The notes below the pieces were generated by a model, which did not search any database, was not told where the DNA came from, and saw only the letters and a program-made list of their open reading frames with translations. The translations under genes and the position numbers were made by a program. Shown piece by piece: positions 9,578 to 18,831 of a stretch of DNA of 35,827 nucleotides (within the stretch, counting starts at the first letter, position 1; every line of letters begins with the position of its first letter). This stretch comes from Candidatus Colicola caccequi (GTDB lineage Bacteria; Bacteroidota; Bacteroidia; Bacteroidales; Paludibacteraceae): contig JAGHTR010000066.1 in assembly GCA_018065205.1 (NCBI GenBank), forward strand, positions 1 to 35,827, in the 5' to 3' direction.

Positions 9578-10543
9578 GTGATGAAAAGAATGCAAAAGAG
9601 TATCTTAATCGTAGGATTTTTGTTAGTATCTTGTATATGCTCTCGTGCTGAACGTGTGGAGTTGATTCCGTATGGAGATATGGATTCGTGGGTGACACGA
9701 TATATCCAAGAATCAAAGATGCTTTCGGGTAAAACTGTTACTATTTATGCGATTGGTCCAACAGATACAATTTGGACGACGGCTCCCTTTGATTATACTA
9801 AGTCCGGTAATCCTTGGTCGGTTAGTAATGCATATGCTCGTGTTTTGGGCATGGATAAGGCAAGTGGTACAACTCGTCCGGAGCGCAGAGGCGATGGTTG
9901 GTGTGCTCGAATGGACTGTAAGTTAGAGGTAGTGCAGGCGCTTAAATTAGATGTAAAGGTGCAGATTGCCGGTACTATTTTTATTGGATATACATACGAG
10001 CCAGTGCCTCTTAAGGGTGTAAGTGATCCGTATAGTGTGGTTGAGATGGGACGACCTTATACCCGCCATCCCAAGGCTATTCAATTGGATTATAAGGCAA
10101 AAGTGGATGAGAGTAATGTTATCATGCGTGCTACGGGCGTCGGCATAGTTAAGAAAATGCAAGGTCGCGACTGCGCTGAAGTGTATGCCTATTTGCAGCA
10201 TCGTTGGGAAGAAAATGGTAAGGTTTATGCTACACGCGTTGCCACGGCATATGAACGTATATGGAATGATGTGCCGACTTGGCAGAATAATCATCGTATT
10301 CCATTTCGCTATGGCGATATTACACAGCAACCTAATTATAAAGATTATGAGGGGTTGAATGTGCATAACTTTAAAGCAAAAAATGCTGATGGTAAAATGG
10401 TGAAGGTGAATGAAGTAGGGTATAGTAACGATAAGCCGACACACTTAGTGTTGATGATTTCATCCGGTTGCTATCCTGCTTTTACCGGACATGATGGTAA
10501 TACTCTATGGGTAGATAATGTATCGTTAGTTTACGAAGAATAG
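9578..10543 (+). CDS. Secreted PCMD-domain-like protein (putative carbohydrate metabolism domain)
   Basis: 321 aa; signal peptide; C-terminal HLVLMISSGCYPAFTGHDGNTLWVDNVSLVY resembles PCMD family end. Confidence 0.6.
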   Translation: MMKRMQKSILIVGFLLVSCICSRAERVELIPYGDMDSWVTRYIQESKMLSGKTVTIYAIGPTDTIWTTAPFDYTKSGNPWSVSNAYARVLGMDKASGTTRPERRGDGWCARMDCKLEVVQALKLDVKVQIAGTIFIGYTYEPVPLKGVSDPYSVVEMGRPYTRHPKAIQLDYKAKVDESNVIMRATGVGIVKKMQGRDCAEVYAYLQHRWEENGKVYATRVATAYERIWNDVPTWQNNHRIPFRYGDITQQPNYKDYEGLNVHNFKAKNADGKMVKVNEVGYSNDKPTHLVLMISSGCYPAFTGHDGNTLWVDNVSLVYEE

Positions 10544-10548
10544 TCATA

Positions 10549-11715
10549 ATGGCAATGTATTGGCATGACATATCAATGTTGGATTATGGTTTGGCTGGGG
10601 CACTAGTCATTCTATTCTTGTATCAAGTGTATTTTTATGCACGTTACATTGCGGGAGTGAATAGATGGCGTCGCCGTAATGCAAAACCATTGGAGGTAAA
10701 GGATGAACAATTGCCTGGGGTATCGGTGATTGTGGCAGCTCGCAATGAGGAACAAAATTTAACAACGTTTTTGCCTGCACTCTTAGGACAGGACTATCCC
10801 AACTATGAGGTCATCGTGGTAAATGATGGTTCGGAAGATAATACAGAAGCCGTGCTTAGCGATTATACACATAAGTATAGCCATTTGCATATTACATTTG
10901 TGCCAGTTGAAGCTCGTGTCACATCTAGTAAAAAACTGGCGTTGACTTTAGCTGTCAAGGCTGCCCATAATGAGTTCCTGTTGTTCACAGATGCCGATTG
11001 TGTGCCGGAGTCCAACCAATGGATTAGAGAAATGATAGCACCAATGATAGGCGATAATGCAGAACAGCGCAAGGTGGTATTGGGGTATAGTCCATATTTC
11101 TCCGATGATAATGCTGTTAATCAAATCATACGTTACGATACCTTATTTTGTGGCTTACAATACTTAGGTATGGCATATAGCGGTCACCCATATATGGGGG
11201 TAGGACGAAACTTACTTTACCGTAAATCTATGTTTATGGAACGGAATGGTTTCTATGGTTTATTGGCTTTCCGCTCCGGCGATGACGATTTGTTTGTTAA
11301 TCGCGTAGCCACCAAACAGAATACAGTTATTGTGGCTTCGTCTAATAGCTTAAGTTGGTCCTTGCCTAAAACGACCTTTGCGGAGTGGGTTGTTCAGAAA
11401 CGTCGTCACTTAAGTGTCTCGCCATTCTATAAACCAGCTACTCGTCGTCGATTGGGATTAGAGCCTCTTACACGTGGATTGTGGTACTTGACGGTTGTGT
11501 TATGTTTTGTGCTTGGTAGCGCTTGGACGATGGCTTTGGCTTGGTTGCTGTTGGTGATTAGATTGTTAATACAAATGGGCATTATTAATAAAGCCGCTCG
11601 CCGATTTGGTGAAAAAACTTATGGGTTAGAGGTGATGTGGTATGATATATTACTGCCTGTGTTCACGGCCTTTTTGCTTTCTACCCAACCTAAGAATAGC
11701 ACCCGTTGCTGGTAA
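10549..11715 (+). CDS. Membrane GT2 family glycosyltransferase
   Basis: 388 aa; VSVIVAARNEEQNL, YEVIVVNDGSEDNT, LLFTDADCVP, SGDDDLFVNR, QKRRHLSV; TM helices at both ends. Confidence 0.9.
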   Translation: MAMYWHDISMLDYGLAGALVILFLYQVYFYARYIAGVNRWRRRNAKPLEVKDEQLPGVSVIVAARNEEQNLTTFLPALLGQDYPNYEVIVVNDGSEDNTEAVLSDYTHKYSHLHITFVPVEARVTSSKKLALTLAVKAAHNEFLLFTDADCVPESNQWIREMIAPMIGDNAEQRKVVLGYSPYFSDDNAVNQIIRYDTLFCGLQYLGMAYSGHPYMGVGRNLLYRKSMFMERNGFYGLLAFRSGDDDLFVNRVATKQNTVIVASSNSLSWSLPKTTFAEWVVQKRRHLSVSPFYKPATRRRLGLEPLTRGLWYLTVVLCFVLGSAWTMALAWLLLVIRLLIQMGIINKAARRFGEKTYGLEVMWYDILLPVFTAFLLSTQPKNSTRCW

Positions 11716-11748
11716 ACGATAATTATATTTTTAAAAGACTATATTATT

Positions 11749-12054
11749 ATGGAAGAGCAGAAATTAAACATTAATTTAACTCCCGAGATGGCGGAAGGCA
11801 TATATGCTAATTTAGCTATTATAGCCCATAGTTCGTCGGAGTTTGTGGTGGATTTTGTCCGTATGATGCCAGGACTGAAACAAGCTAACGTTAAATCACG
11901 CATTATTTTGACGCCGGAGCATGCTAAAAAATTGCTTTTTGCGCTGCAAGATAATGTGGCTAAATATGAAAAACAATTTGGTAAAATCCAAATCAATGGT
12001 ACTCCAACACCGGGTAGCACTATTCCAATGAGTTTCGGTGGCGGAGAGGCATAA
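11749..12054 (+). CDS. DUF3467 domain-containing protein
   Basis: 101 aa; MEEQKLNINLTPEMAEGIYANLAIIAHSSSEFVVDFVRMMPG..ANVKSRIILTPEHAKKLL. Confidence 0.85.
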   Translation: MEEQKLNINLTPEMAEGIYANLAIIAHSSSEFVVDFVRMMPGLKQANVKSRIILTPEHAKKLLFALQDNVAKYEKQFGKIQINGTPTPGSTIPMSFGGGEA

Positions 12055-12085
12055 GTCAATTATTAACCTATTAAATAATACAATT

Positions 12086-12961
12086 ATGAAAACATTCCCA
12101 GCCAGTCAGTTGATTATCAATGCAGATGGTTCTGCTTTTCACCTTCATTTGAAACCAGAGTTTTTGGCCGACAAGATTATTCTTGTTGGTGACCAAGACC
12201 GCGTTAATATGGTTGCTTCTTTCTTTGATGAAGGCAGTATAGAGTGCGACGTGCAAAGTCGTGAGTTCCACACCATTACCGGTAAATACAAAGGTAAACG
12301 AATCTCTTGTATCTCCACAGGTATCGGTACCGACAACTGCGATATCGTGATGAACGAGATTGATGCATTGGCTAATATTGATTTTGCTACTCGTCAAGAG
12401 AAAGCCGAGAAACGCCATTTGGAACTGATTCGTATCGGAACGTGTGGAGGTATGCAAGAGGATATCCCATTGGGCACATTCTTGGTTAGTCAAAAAAGTA
12501 TTGGTTTTGATGGTGTGTTAGCTTTCTATAAGGATCGCGATAAGATTGCAGATCTCGGTTTTGAAAAGGCTCTTGTAGACTTTATCCACTATCCGGAGAA
12601 GGCTGCTCGTCCATACGTTGTTTCTGCTAACCCTGAATTGGTAAATCGTATTGCAGGTACCGACATGATGCGTGGTTGCACTATTGCTGCTAACGGTTTC
12701 TATGGCCCACAAGGTCGTGTTTTGCGTGTAGATTTGGCTGTGCCTGATATCAATGAACGTATTACGGACTTCCGATATGAAGGTCAACGCATTACTAACT
12801 ACGAAATGGAAGGTAGTTGCATCGCCGGCTTGGCTCTACATATGGGGCATAAAGCGATGACTGTTTGCTGCGTTATTGCTCAGCGTAAAGTAGAGGCTGC
12901 CAATACCGATTACAAACCAAGAATTAAGGAATTAGTTCGTACCGTTTTGGAACGTTATTAA
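12086..12961 (+). CDS. Nucleoside phosphorylase (uridine phosphorylase-like)
   Basis: Likely start MKTFPASQLI at 12086; GDQDRVNMVA, STGIGTDNCDIVMNEI, RIGTCGGMQ, TNYEMEGSCIAGLA. Confidence 0.88.
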   Translation: MKTFPASQLIINADGSAFHLHLKPEFLADKIILVGDQDRVNMVASFFDEGSIECDVQSREFHTITGKYKGKRISCISTGIGTDNCDIVMNEIDALANIDFATRQEKAEKRHLELIRIGTCGGMQEDIPLGTFLVSQKSIGFDGVLAFYKDRDKIADLGFEKALVDFIHYPEKAARPYVVSANPELVNRIAGTDMMRGCTIAANGFYGPQGRVLRVDLAVPDINERITDFRYEGQRITNYEMEGSCIAGLALHMGHKAMTVCCVIAQRKVEAANTDYKPRIKELVRTVLERY

Positions 12962-12962
12962 T

Positions 12963-14951
12963 ATGAAACATACTATTTTTTGCTTGTTATCTGGTGTGAT
13001 GCTTCTAGCATCATGCCAGAAGCAAGCTGATTTTTCTTATTCAGTGGATCGTTTCTACGACATAGAAGTTTTGCGCTATCAAGTGCCGGGTTTTGAGCAG
13101 TTAACCTTGCCTCAAAAGACATTGGTTTATTACTTAACTGAGGCGGCTTTGCAAGGGCGAGACATATTGTTTGATCAGAATGGTCGGTATAACTTGCGTA
13201 TCCGTCGTACTTTAGAGGCTTTATATACGCAGTATCCGTATGCTAAAGATTCCGAGGAATACCAACAGCTGGAGAACTACCTCAAACGAGTTTGGTTCAG
13301 CAATGGTATTCATCATCATTATAGTTCGGATAAGTTTCTGCCGGAATTTACCCAAGAGTGGTTCGTAGAAGCCTGTGCGGCCGCACGTGTGTACTATGAC
13401 GAGGCTATTCTGCCCGTTATGTTTGATCCGACTGTTATGCCTAAACGCACCACGCAAGCTGACGGAGTGGATTTAGTGTTAGAATCAGCCGGTAATTACT
13501 ATGGTGAGGGCGTGACTCAAGCTGAAGCTGAGGTTTGGTATGATAGCCATAAGGACACATCTGACGAACCTCTTTGGATAGGTTTGAATAGTCAGTTGTG
13601 TAAGGACTCAACAGGTGCTATCTACGAGCGAGTGTACAAAGTGGGTGGTTTATATGGATCGGCTTTGGAAAAGGTTAATTACTGGTTAGAGAAAGCTCTG
13701 TCGGTAGCCGAGACGGATGAGCAACGCGAGGTTATCGCGCATCTCATTGAATTTAACCGCTCAGGAAACTTGCGCTCTTTCAATGCTTATTGTATTGCTT
13801 GGGTAAAGGATTTACAAAGTAAGGTAGATTTCGTGAATGGCTTCACGGAGACTTATACAGACCCATTAGGTATCACCGGAACGTGGGAGTCCTTGGTTAA
13901 TTTCAAGGACGAGGAAGCTACTCGCCGCACCGAGATTATTTCGGCTAATGCGCAATGGTTTGAGGACCATTCAACCACGGCTCCTATATATAAAAAGGAG
14001 GAGGTGAAAGGCGTGAGTGCCAAAGTGATTACGGCTGCTATTCTAGCCGGTGATTGCTATCCTGCAACCCCTATTGGTATCAATCTGCCCAATGCTAATT
14101 GGATTAGAAAAGCCTATGGGTCAAAATCCGTGACAATTGATAACTTAGTGCAAGCATACAATGAGTCTGCTAAAGGGAATGGCTTTAATGAGGAGTTTAT
14201 GATTGATGATGATATTCGTCAACTCTATGAACAATATGGAGCCCGTTGTGGTGACTTACATACTGATTTACATGAGTGTGTTGGGCATGGCTCCGGTAAA
14301 TTGATGCCGGGCGTAAGCAAGGATGCACTCAAGGAACATGCTTCCACGATTGAGGAAACGCGAGCAGACCTCTTTGCTTTGTATTTCTTAGGTGATGCTA
14401 AGTTGGTTGAGTTAGGACTATTGCCCAATTCGGAGGCGTATAAGGCAGCCTATTACCAACAGATAATGAATGGTTTAATGACTCAATTAGTGCGTATTGA
14501 ACCCGGCAAGGACATAGAGGAAGCACATATGCGTAATCGTCAACTCATTGCAGCATGGGTATATGATCACTGTGAAAACGGCGAGATGGCTATTGTTGAG
14601 AAGGATGGCAAGCATTATTTGCAAATCAATGACTACGAAGGTGTGCGCCGAGTGGTTGGCGATATGTTAGCAGAAATACAACGTATTACTTCTGAGGGAG
14701 ATTATCTTGCCGCAAAACAATTGGTGGAGACTTATGCCGTGAAGGTGGATCAGAGTCTGCATCAAGAGATGTTAACACGTTATGCAGCATTGAATTTGGC
14801 TCCATATAAAGGTTTTGTCAATCCTGTTTATCACGCTATTTATGATAGAAAGGGTAATATAAAGGATGTCAAAATTGATTATTCGGAGAATTATGTGGCA
14901 CAGCACTTGCGTTATAGCAATGACTATTCCAATTTGCCGGATATCAACTGA
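12963..14951 (+). CDS. M49 (dipeptidyl-peptidase III-like) lipoprotein metallopeptidase
   Basis: 662 aa; lipobox LLASC; HECVGH zinc motif and EETRADLFALYFL second motif. Confidence 0.88.
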   Translation: MKHTIFCLLSGVMLLASCQKQADFSYSVDRFYDIEVLRYQVPGFEQLTLPQKTLVYYLTEAALQGRDILFDQNGRYNLRIRRTLEALYTQYPYAKDSEEYQQLENYLKRVWFSNGIHHHYSSDKFLPEFTQEWFVEACAAARVYYDEAILPVMFDPTVMPKRTTQADGVDLVLESAGNYYGEGVTQAEAEVWYDSHKDTSDEPLWIGLNSQLCKDSTGAIYERVYKVGGLYGSALEKVNYWLEKALSVAETDEQREVIAHLIEFNRSGNLRSFNAYCIAWVKDLQSKVDFVNGFTETYTDPLGITGTWESLVNFKDEEATRRTEIISANAQWFEDHSTTAPIYKKEEVKGVSAKVITAAILAGDCYPATPIGINLPNANWIRKAYGSKSVTIDNLVQAYNESAKGNGFNEEFMIDDDIRQLYEQYGARCGDLHTDLHECVGHGSGKLMPGVSKDALKEHASTIEETRADLFALYFLGDAKLVELGLLPNSEAYKAAYYQQIMNGLMTQLVRIEPGKDIEEAHMRNRQLIAAWVYDHCENGEMAIVEKDGKHYLQINDYEGVRRVVGDMLAEIQRITSEGDYLAAKQLVETYAVKVDQSLHQEMLTRYAALNLAPYKGFVNPVYHAIYDRKGNIKDVKIDYSENYVAQHLRYSNDYSNLPDIN

Positions 14952-14954
14952 TAG

Positions 14955-16727
14955 ATGATTTCAATTGACTTACCCATATCAAAGAGTATAGCTAATCGTC
15001 GATTGATTATTCAAGCAATGCATGGTGACCCCCTAATGGAGGTCACTTGTGCTATGCCGGATGATGTGCGGCTATTACATGATGCTTTGGGGCAACTTCG
15101 CCAAGTTCAACAAGGGCAATCCATTACAATAGACTGCCATAACTGTGGCACGGCGATGCGATTCCTTACGGCTTATTGCGCACAATTAGACGGGTATGAG
15201 GTAGTGCTAACCGGAGATAACCGTATGTATGAACGCCCCATTCAACAAGAGGTGGAGGCTTTGCATCAATGTGGGGCGCAAATAATGTATATAGACAAGG
15301 ACGGTTTTCCGCCTTTGCGTATAGTGGGCACTAAGTTACTTCGTCATAAAGTAACTATCCAACGGCCATTATCTACGCAGTTTATTTCAGCACTGCTGCT
15401 GATTGGTATAGAAGTGACAACAGATGTGCAGTCTCCATATATCTCAATGACTCAACAAATGCAGAAGGGGTATGATACGATGGAACGCGATTGGTCTGCT
15501 GCTGCTTTTTGGTATGAGTACGTGGCCTTGCATGGTGGAGAAGTGTTACTGAATGAATTGCAACCGGATTCGTTGCAAGGAGATAGGGTGGTGGCCGACC
15601 TATTTCGAGCATTGGGTGTGGAGACCTATTTTATAAATGCGGGTGCGCGCATCGTGCGCGAGCACGCAACGGATAAGAGTCTTTTGCAGGTAGATTTTCG
15701 TTGCTGCCCAGATCTTTATCCGGCTGTTGCAATTACTTGTCGCCAACTGCATAAACCTTTGCAAGCAACTGGTACGGATGCATTACCTTATAAAGAATCC
15801 AATCGGTTGGAGTCTGTGGCACAATCGCTCCCTAATGCAGATCATCGCGTGGCGATGGCCTTATTAGCAGCAGATTTACCGTGTGATGATACGGATTGTA
15901 TCACCAAGTCCTATCCGCTATTTAGTCAACAACTAAATAAAATAAAGCAAATAAGTCATACCCAATCAACCTATCCGTTCACCATTGTTATTCCTCGTCG
16001 AGGCATCAATGATGATAACTTAGGTAAGAAGTATGCCTTGCGTCAATTGATTAGTGCTGCTACCACGGATTATATTTGGATGATGGACGATGATGTGCAG
16101 CCTTCGGTAGCGTCTAAATGGGATAGATTGAAGTTGTCAGGTGCAGATATGTACATATTGCCTTTGCGGATGCAAGGAGGTTCGTCTCTCATAGAACGGC
16201 TGCAGCAAGCAGAATATGCTGCAATGCAAGAACTGACGATGCAAACTGCTAAGAGGGGACGGGCTGTAATGTGCAGTGGTGCTAATTTGATTGTTAATAG
16301 AACACGGTGGTTGGAGGGCTATGAGGACTTGCATATTGAGATTCCTTCAGGTGACGATATGTTTGCCTTGGAGAGTTTTCGTCGTCGTGGCTTACGGATT
16401 GAAGTAATTGATGAACCGGATTATACAGCTACTATAACTGCCCATACGTCATTGCGTTCCTTATTGCGTCAACGTATGCGTTGGGCTGGTAAAGCACCGC
16501 ATTATACAGATGCCTACATTCTCCGTTGTGGATGTGCCGTGGTATTGGCTAATCTATGTCAATTAGTATGTCCACTGGTTGTTTTAATTAAATTCCCTGT
16601 TGAGTATTCACTCATCAAAAAAAGAGACCCGAAGGTCTCTTTTGGAGTAGCTTTGCTTTTAGAAGTTCTTTATCCGTTCTACGTATTACTTTGTTTAGTA
16701 GGCGGTTTGTTCCGTAAGCAATGGTAA
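14955..16727 (+). CDS. Fused compact EPSP synthase (AroA) + GT2 glycosyltransferase
   Basis: 590 aa single ORF. N-terminal AroA: LPISKSIANRR, NCGTAMRFLTAY, DGFPPLRI, STQFISALLL, ERDWSAAAFWYE, PYKESNRLES, DHRVAMALLAA. C-terminal GT2 (~15976-16727): FTIVIPRR, GKKYALRQLI, IWMMDDDVQP, GANLIVNRTRW, SGDDMFALESF, RQRMRWAGK plus TM helices. Confidence 0.9.
   Translation: MISIDLPISKSIANRRLIIQAMHGDPLMEVTCAMPDDVRLLHDALGQLRQVQQGQSITIDCHNCGTAMRFLTAYCAQLDGYEVVLTGDNRMYERPIQQEVEALHQCGAQIMYIDKDGFPPLRIVGTKLLRHKVTIQRPLSTQFISALLLIGIEVTTDVQSPYISMTQQMQKGYDTMERDWSAAAFWYEYVALHGGEVLLNELQPDSLQGDRVVADLFRALGVETYFINAGARIVREHATDKSLLQVDFRCCPDLYPAVAITCRQLHKPLQATGTDALPYKESNRLESVAQSLPNADHRVAMALLAADLPCDDTDCITKSYPLFSQQLNKIKQISHTQSTYPFTIVIPRRGINDDNLGKKYALRQLISAATTDYIWMMDDDVQPSVASKWDRLKLSGADMYILPLRMQGGSSLIERLQQAEYAAMQELTMQTAKRGRAVMCSGANLIVNRTRWLEGYEDLHIEIPSGDDMFALESFRRRGLRIEVIDEPDYTATITAHTSLRSLLRQRMRWAGKAPHYTDAYILRCGCAVVLANLCQLVCPLVVLIKFPVEYSLIKKRDPKVSFGVALLLEVLYPFYVLLCLVGGLFRKQW
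16617..16643 (-). terminator. Intrinsic terminator for the secG operon, inside the opposite-strand CDS
   Basis: Minus strand AAAAGAGACC-TTCG-GGTCTCTTTTTTT: perfect stem, UUCG tetraloop and 7-U tract, about 85 nt past the secG stop. Confidence 0.85.
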
Positions 16728-17075
16728 TTATTCTGCTTGATTAGCAGCTTCTTCGCTAAAATCAGCAGCGGGAGCAGTGGGTTGTGGCAGTGCTTCAGCA
16801 GCGCGCTCAACTTGCTCAGTAATAGCGCTATCTTCAGCTGTCATTTCGCGTTGACCTTGTTTAATTCCAACGGCTAAGATGCTTAAGAAAACGATGATGC
16901 CGGCTAAGGTCCAACTTGCTTTCTCAAGGAAGTCGGTTGTCTTAGGTGCACCCATTACTTGGTTACCACTGGCAAAACCTGCAGCCAAACCTCCGCCCTT
17001 GCTGTTCTGAACCAGAACCAAGAGGATAAGCAGAATAGCTGCGATTACAATAAAAACAGTAAATAGAGTGTACAT
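16728..17075 (-). CDS. secG: Preprotein translocase subunit SecG
   Basis: 115 aa; LLILLVLVQNSKGGGLAAGF..NQVMGAPKTTDFLEKASWTLA. Confidence 0.95.
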   Translation of the reverse strand: MYTLFTVFIVIAAILLILLVLVQNSKGGGLAAGFASGNQVMGAPKTTDFLEKASWTLAGIIVFLSILAVGIKQGQREMTAEDSAITEQVERAAEALPQPTAPAADFSEEAANQAE

Positions 17076-17113
17076 AGTTGTATGTTTTAATAGTTATTTT
17101 CCAAATTAGCGTG

Positions 17114-17145
17114 CAAAATTACATAAAAAATTCGATATATGCAAA
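17114..17145 (-). promoter_or_regulatory. Bacteroidetes-type promoter upstream of secG
   Basis: Minus-strand TTTG (17142-17145) N20 TAATTTTG (17114-17121). Confidence 0.65.
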
Positions 17146-17150
17146 TTTTT

Positions 17151-17654
17151 TTACCATTTTGCTACGGTATCGTTGTAAATATTCTCTGCAATTTCTGTAA
17201 TCATGGTTGCGCAGAGTTCGTCTTGTACGTCGGTCAGCAATTTATTGGCATCAAATGTTTGGAAAGCCGTATAGGTCTTTTCAAAACTTTCTTCAGGGGT
17301 CTTATTGTTGGTAAAACGAACGCGCACAGTAATGGTAAGTTTGGTCTCGCTGGCATAACTATCTGCAGCAATTGCCATTTGTGCAATATCGTAACCGGTA
17401 ATCTCTCCTTCTAGTTCCAAGTCACCATTTTTGCGCAATATCTCTAATCGTGTTTGACGAGCAAATAGGTCCCGGATTCCTTCGCTTAGATCATTACTTA
17501 GCGGAGGGTAAACCAACGCTGCCATATTGGGGAAATCGGCAATTGATATGCTATGAGTCGTGGAATAATCAATGCTGGCGCCATTGAATTTATAACTAAT
17601 GGCGCATCCGGGCATTAGGAGCAGTAAAACTATGAATGATAGTGATTTTTTCAT
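17151..17654 (-). CDS. lptE: LptE-like lipoprotein
   Basis: 167 aa; lipobox LMPGC; AISYKFNGASIDYSTTHSISIADFPNMA; position between sigma54-type regulator and secG. Confidence 0.8.
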   Translation of the reverse strand: MKKSLSFIVLLLLMPGCAISYKFNGASIDYSTTHSISIADFPNMAALVYPPLSNDLSEGIRDLFARQTRLEILRKNGDLELEGEITGYDIAQMAIAADSYASETKLTITVRVRFTNNKTPEESFEKTYTAFQTFDANKLLTDVQDELCATMITEIAENIYNDTVAKW

Positions 17655-17668
17655 TTCTACGTGGTGTA

Positions 17669-18829
17669 CTAAATCCCGTATTCTTTTATCTTACGGTATA
17701 ACGTTCTCTCTGACATACCTAACATCTTAGCCGCTTCGCGCCGATTACCCTGACTTTTTTCTAAAGCTCGAAGAGTTTGTTCCTTAGCTACTTCATCAAT
17801 GCTACTTACCTCTTCTGCATATTCCTCAGCCTCTTCCGCATCATCATAATGGTGAATGGGGGTATCTACTAAGGGTGTGCGAGGTTCTGCAGAATTACGC
17901 ATTAAATCTTGAATCTGCTGCCGCATATCGCTCATATCCCGTTTCATATCAAAAAGTATTTTGTACAGGATATCTCGCTCATTCATGAAGTTGCCTTCTT
18001 GTGTGGTTGTTTTGCCTAACACAATGGCATGTGTACCTTCGTTAACGGGCAAATACTTGCGTAGCGTATCAGCGGTAATGTCATGATTCTTTTCAATAAC
18101 ACTGATTTGCTCTGCAACGTTCTTTAGTTGACGTACATTGCCGTTCCAATAATAACTCTTGAGCAATTCTGTAGCCTCATCGTTTAGTCTAACTGCAGGC
18201 ATCCGATACTTGTCGCTACAATCTAAAGCGAACTTATGGAATAGCATTGGAATATCTTCTTTGCGTTCACGAAGAGCCGGTACTTTAATCTCCACGGTGT
18301 TTAGACGATAATAGAGGTCTTCCCGGAACTTGCCTTCGCGTATAGCCTGCTGCATGTCTATGTTAGTGGCCGCCACTACTCGTACGTTTGTTTTTTGTAC
18401 TGTACTGGATCCCATCCGAATAAATTCACCGGTTTCTAAAACACGCAACAGACGCACTTGAGTGGCTAAGGGTAACTCGCCCACTTCATCTAAGAATAAT
18501 GTTCCACCATTAGCTATTTCAAAATAACCTTTACGATCGGCTTTTGCATCGGTGAAGGCTCCTCTTTCATGACCGAATAATTCGCTGTCAATTGTTCCCT
18601 CAGGGATTGCTCCGCAGTTGATGGCAAAATACGGACCGTGCTTCCGTGCGCTATACGCATGAATAATTTGTGGGAAGAACTCTTTGCCGGATCCTGATTC
18701 GCCGGTTACCAATACACTCAAATCAGTCAAAGCGACTTGCACAGCCACTTCAATTGCGCGATTTAAGCGGTCGTTTTGACCAATGATGCCAAATCGCTGT
18801 TTGATGTTTTGTAACTCTTGAGATGTCAT
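17669..18829 (-). CDS. Sigma-54-interaction-domain (AAA+) Fis-family transcriptional regulator
   Basis: Start MTSQELQNIKQRFGIIG at 18829 (ORF track N-extension lies in tmRNA). Walker A GESGSGKE, ERGAFTDA, GGTLFLDEVGELP, Fis HTH REAAKMLGMSERTLYRKIKEYGI. Confidence 0.93.
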   Translation of the reverse strand: MTSQELQNIKQRFGIIGQNDRLNRAIEVAVQVALTDLSVLVTGESGSGKEFFPQIIHAYSARKHGPYFAINCGAIPEGTIDSELFGHERGAFTDAKADRKGYFEIANGGTLFLDEVGELPLATQVRLLRVLETGEFIRMGSSTVQKTNVRVVAATNIDMQQAIREGKFREDLYYRLNTVEIKVPALRERKEDIPMLFHKFALDCSDKYRMPAVRLNDEATELLKSYYWNGNVRQLKNVAEQISVIEKNHDITADTLRKYLPVNEGTHAIVLGKTTTQEGNFMNERDILYKILFDMKRDMSDMRQQIQDLMRNSAEPRTPLVDTPIHHYDDAEEAEEYAEEVSSIDEVAKEQTLRALEKSQGNRREAAKMLGMSERTLYRKIKEYGI

Positions 18830-18831
18830 AG

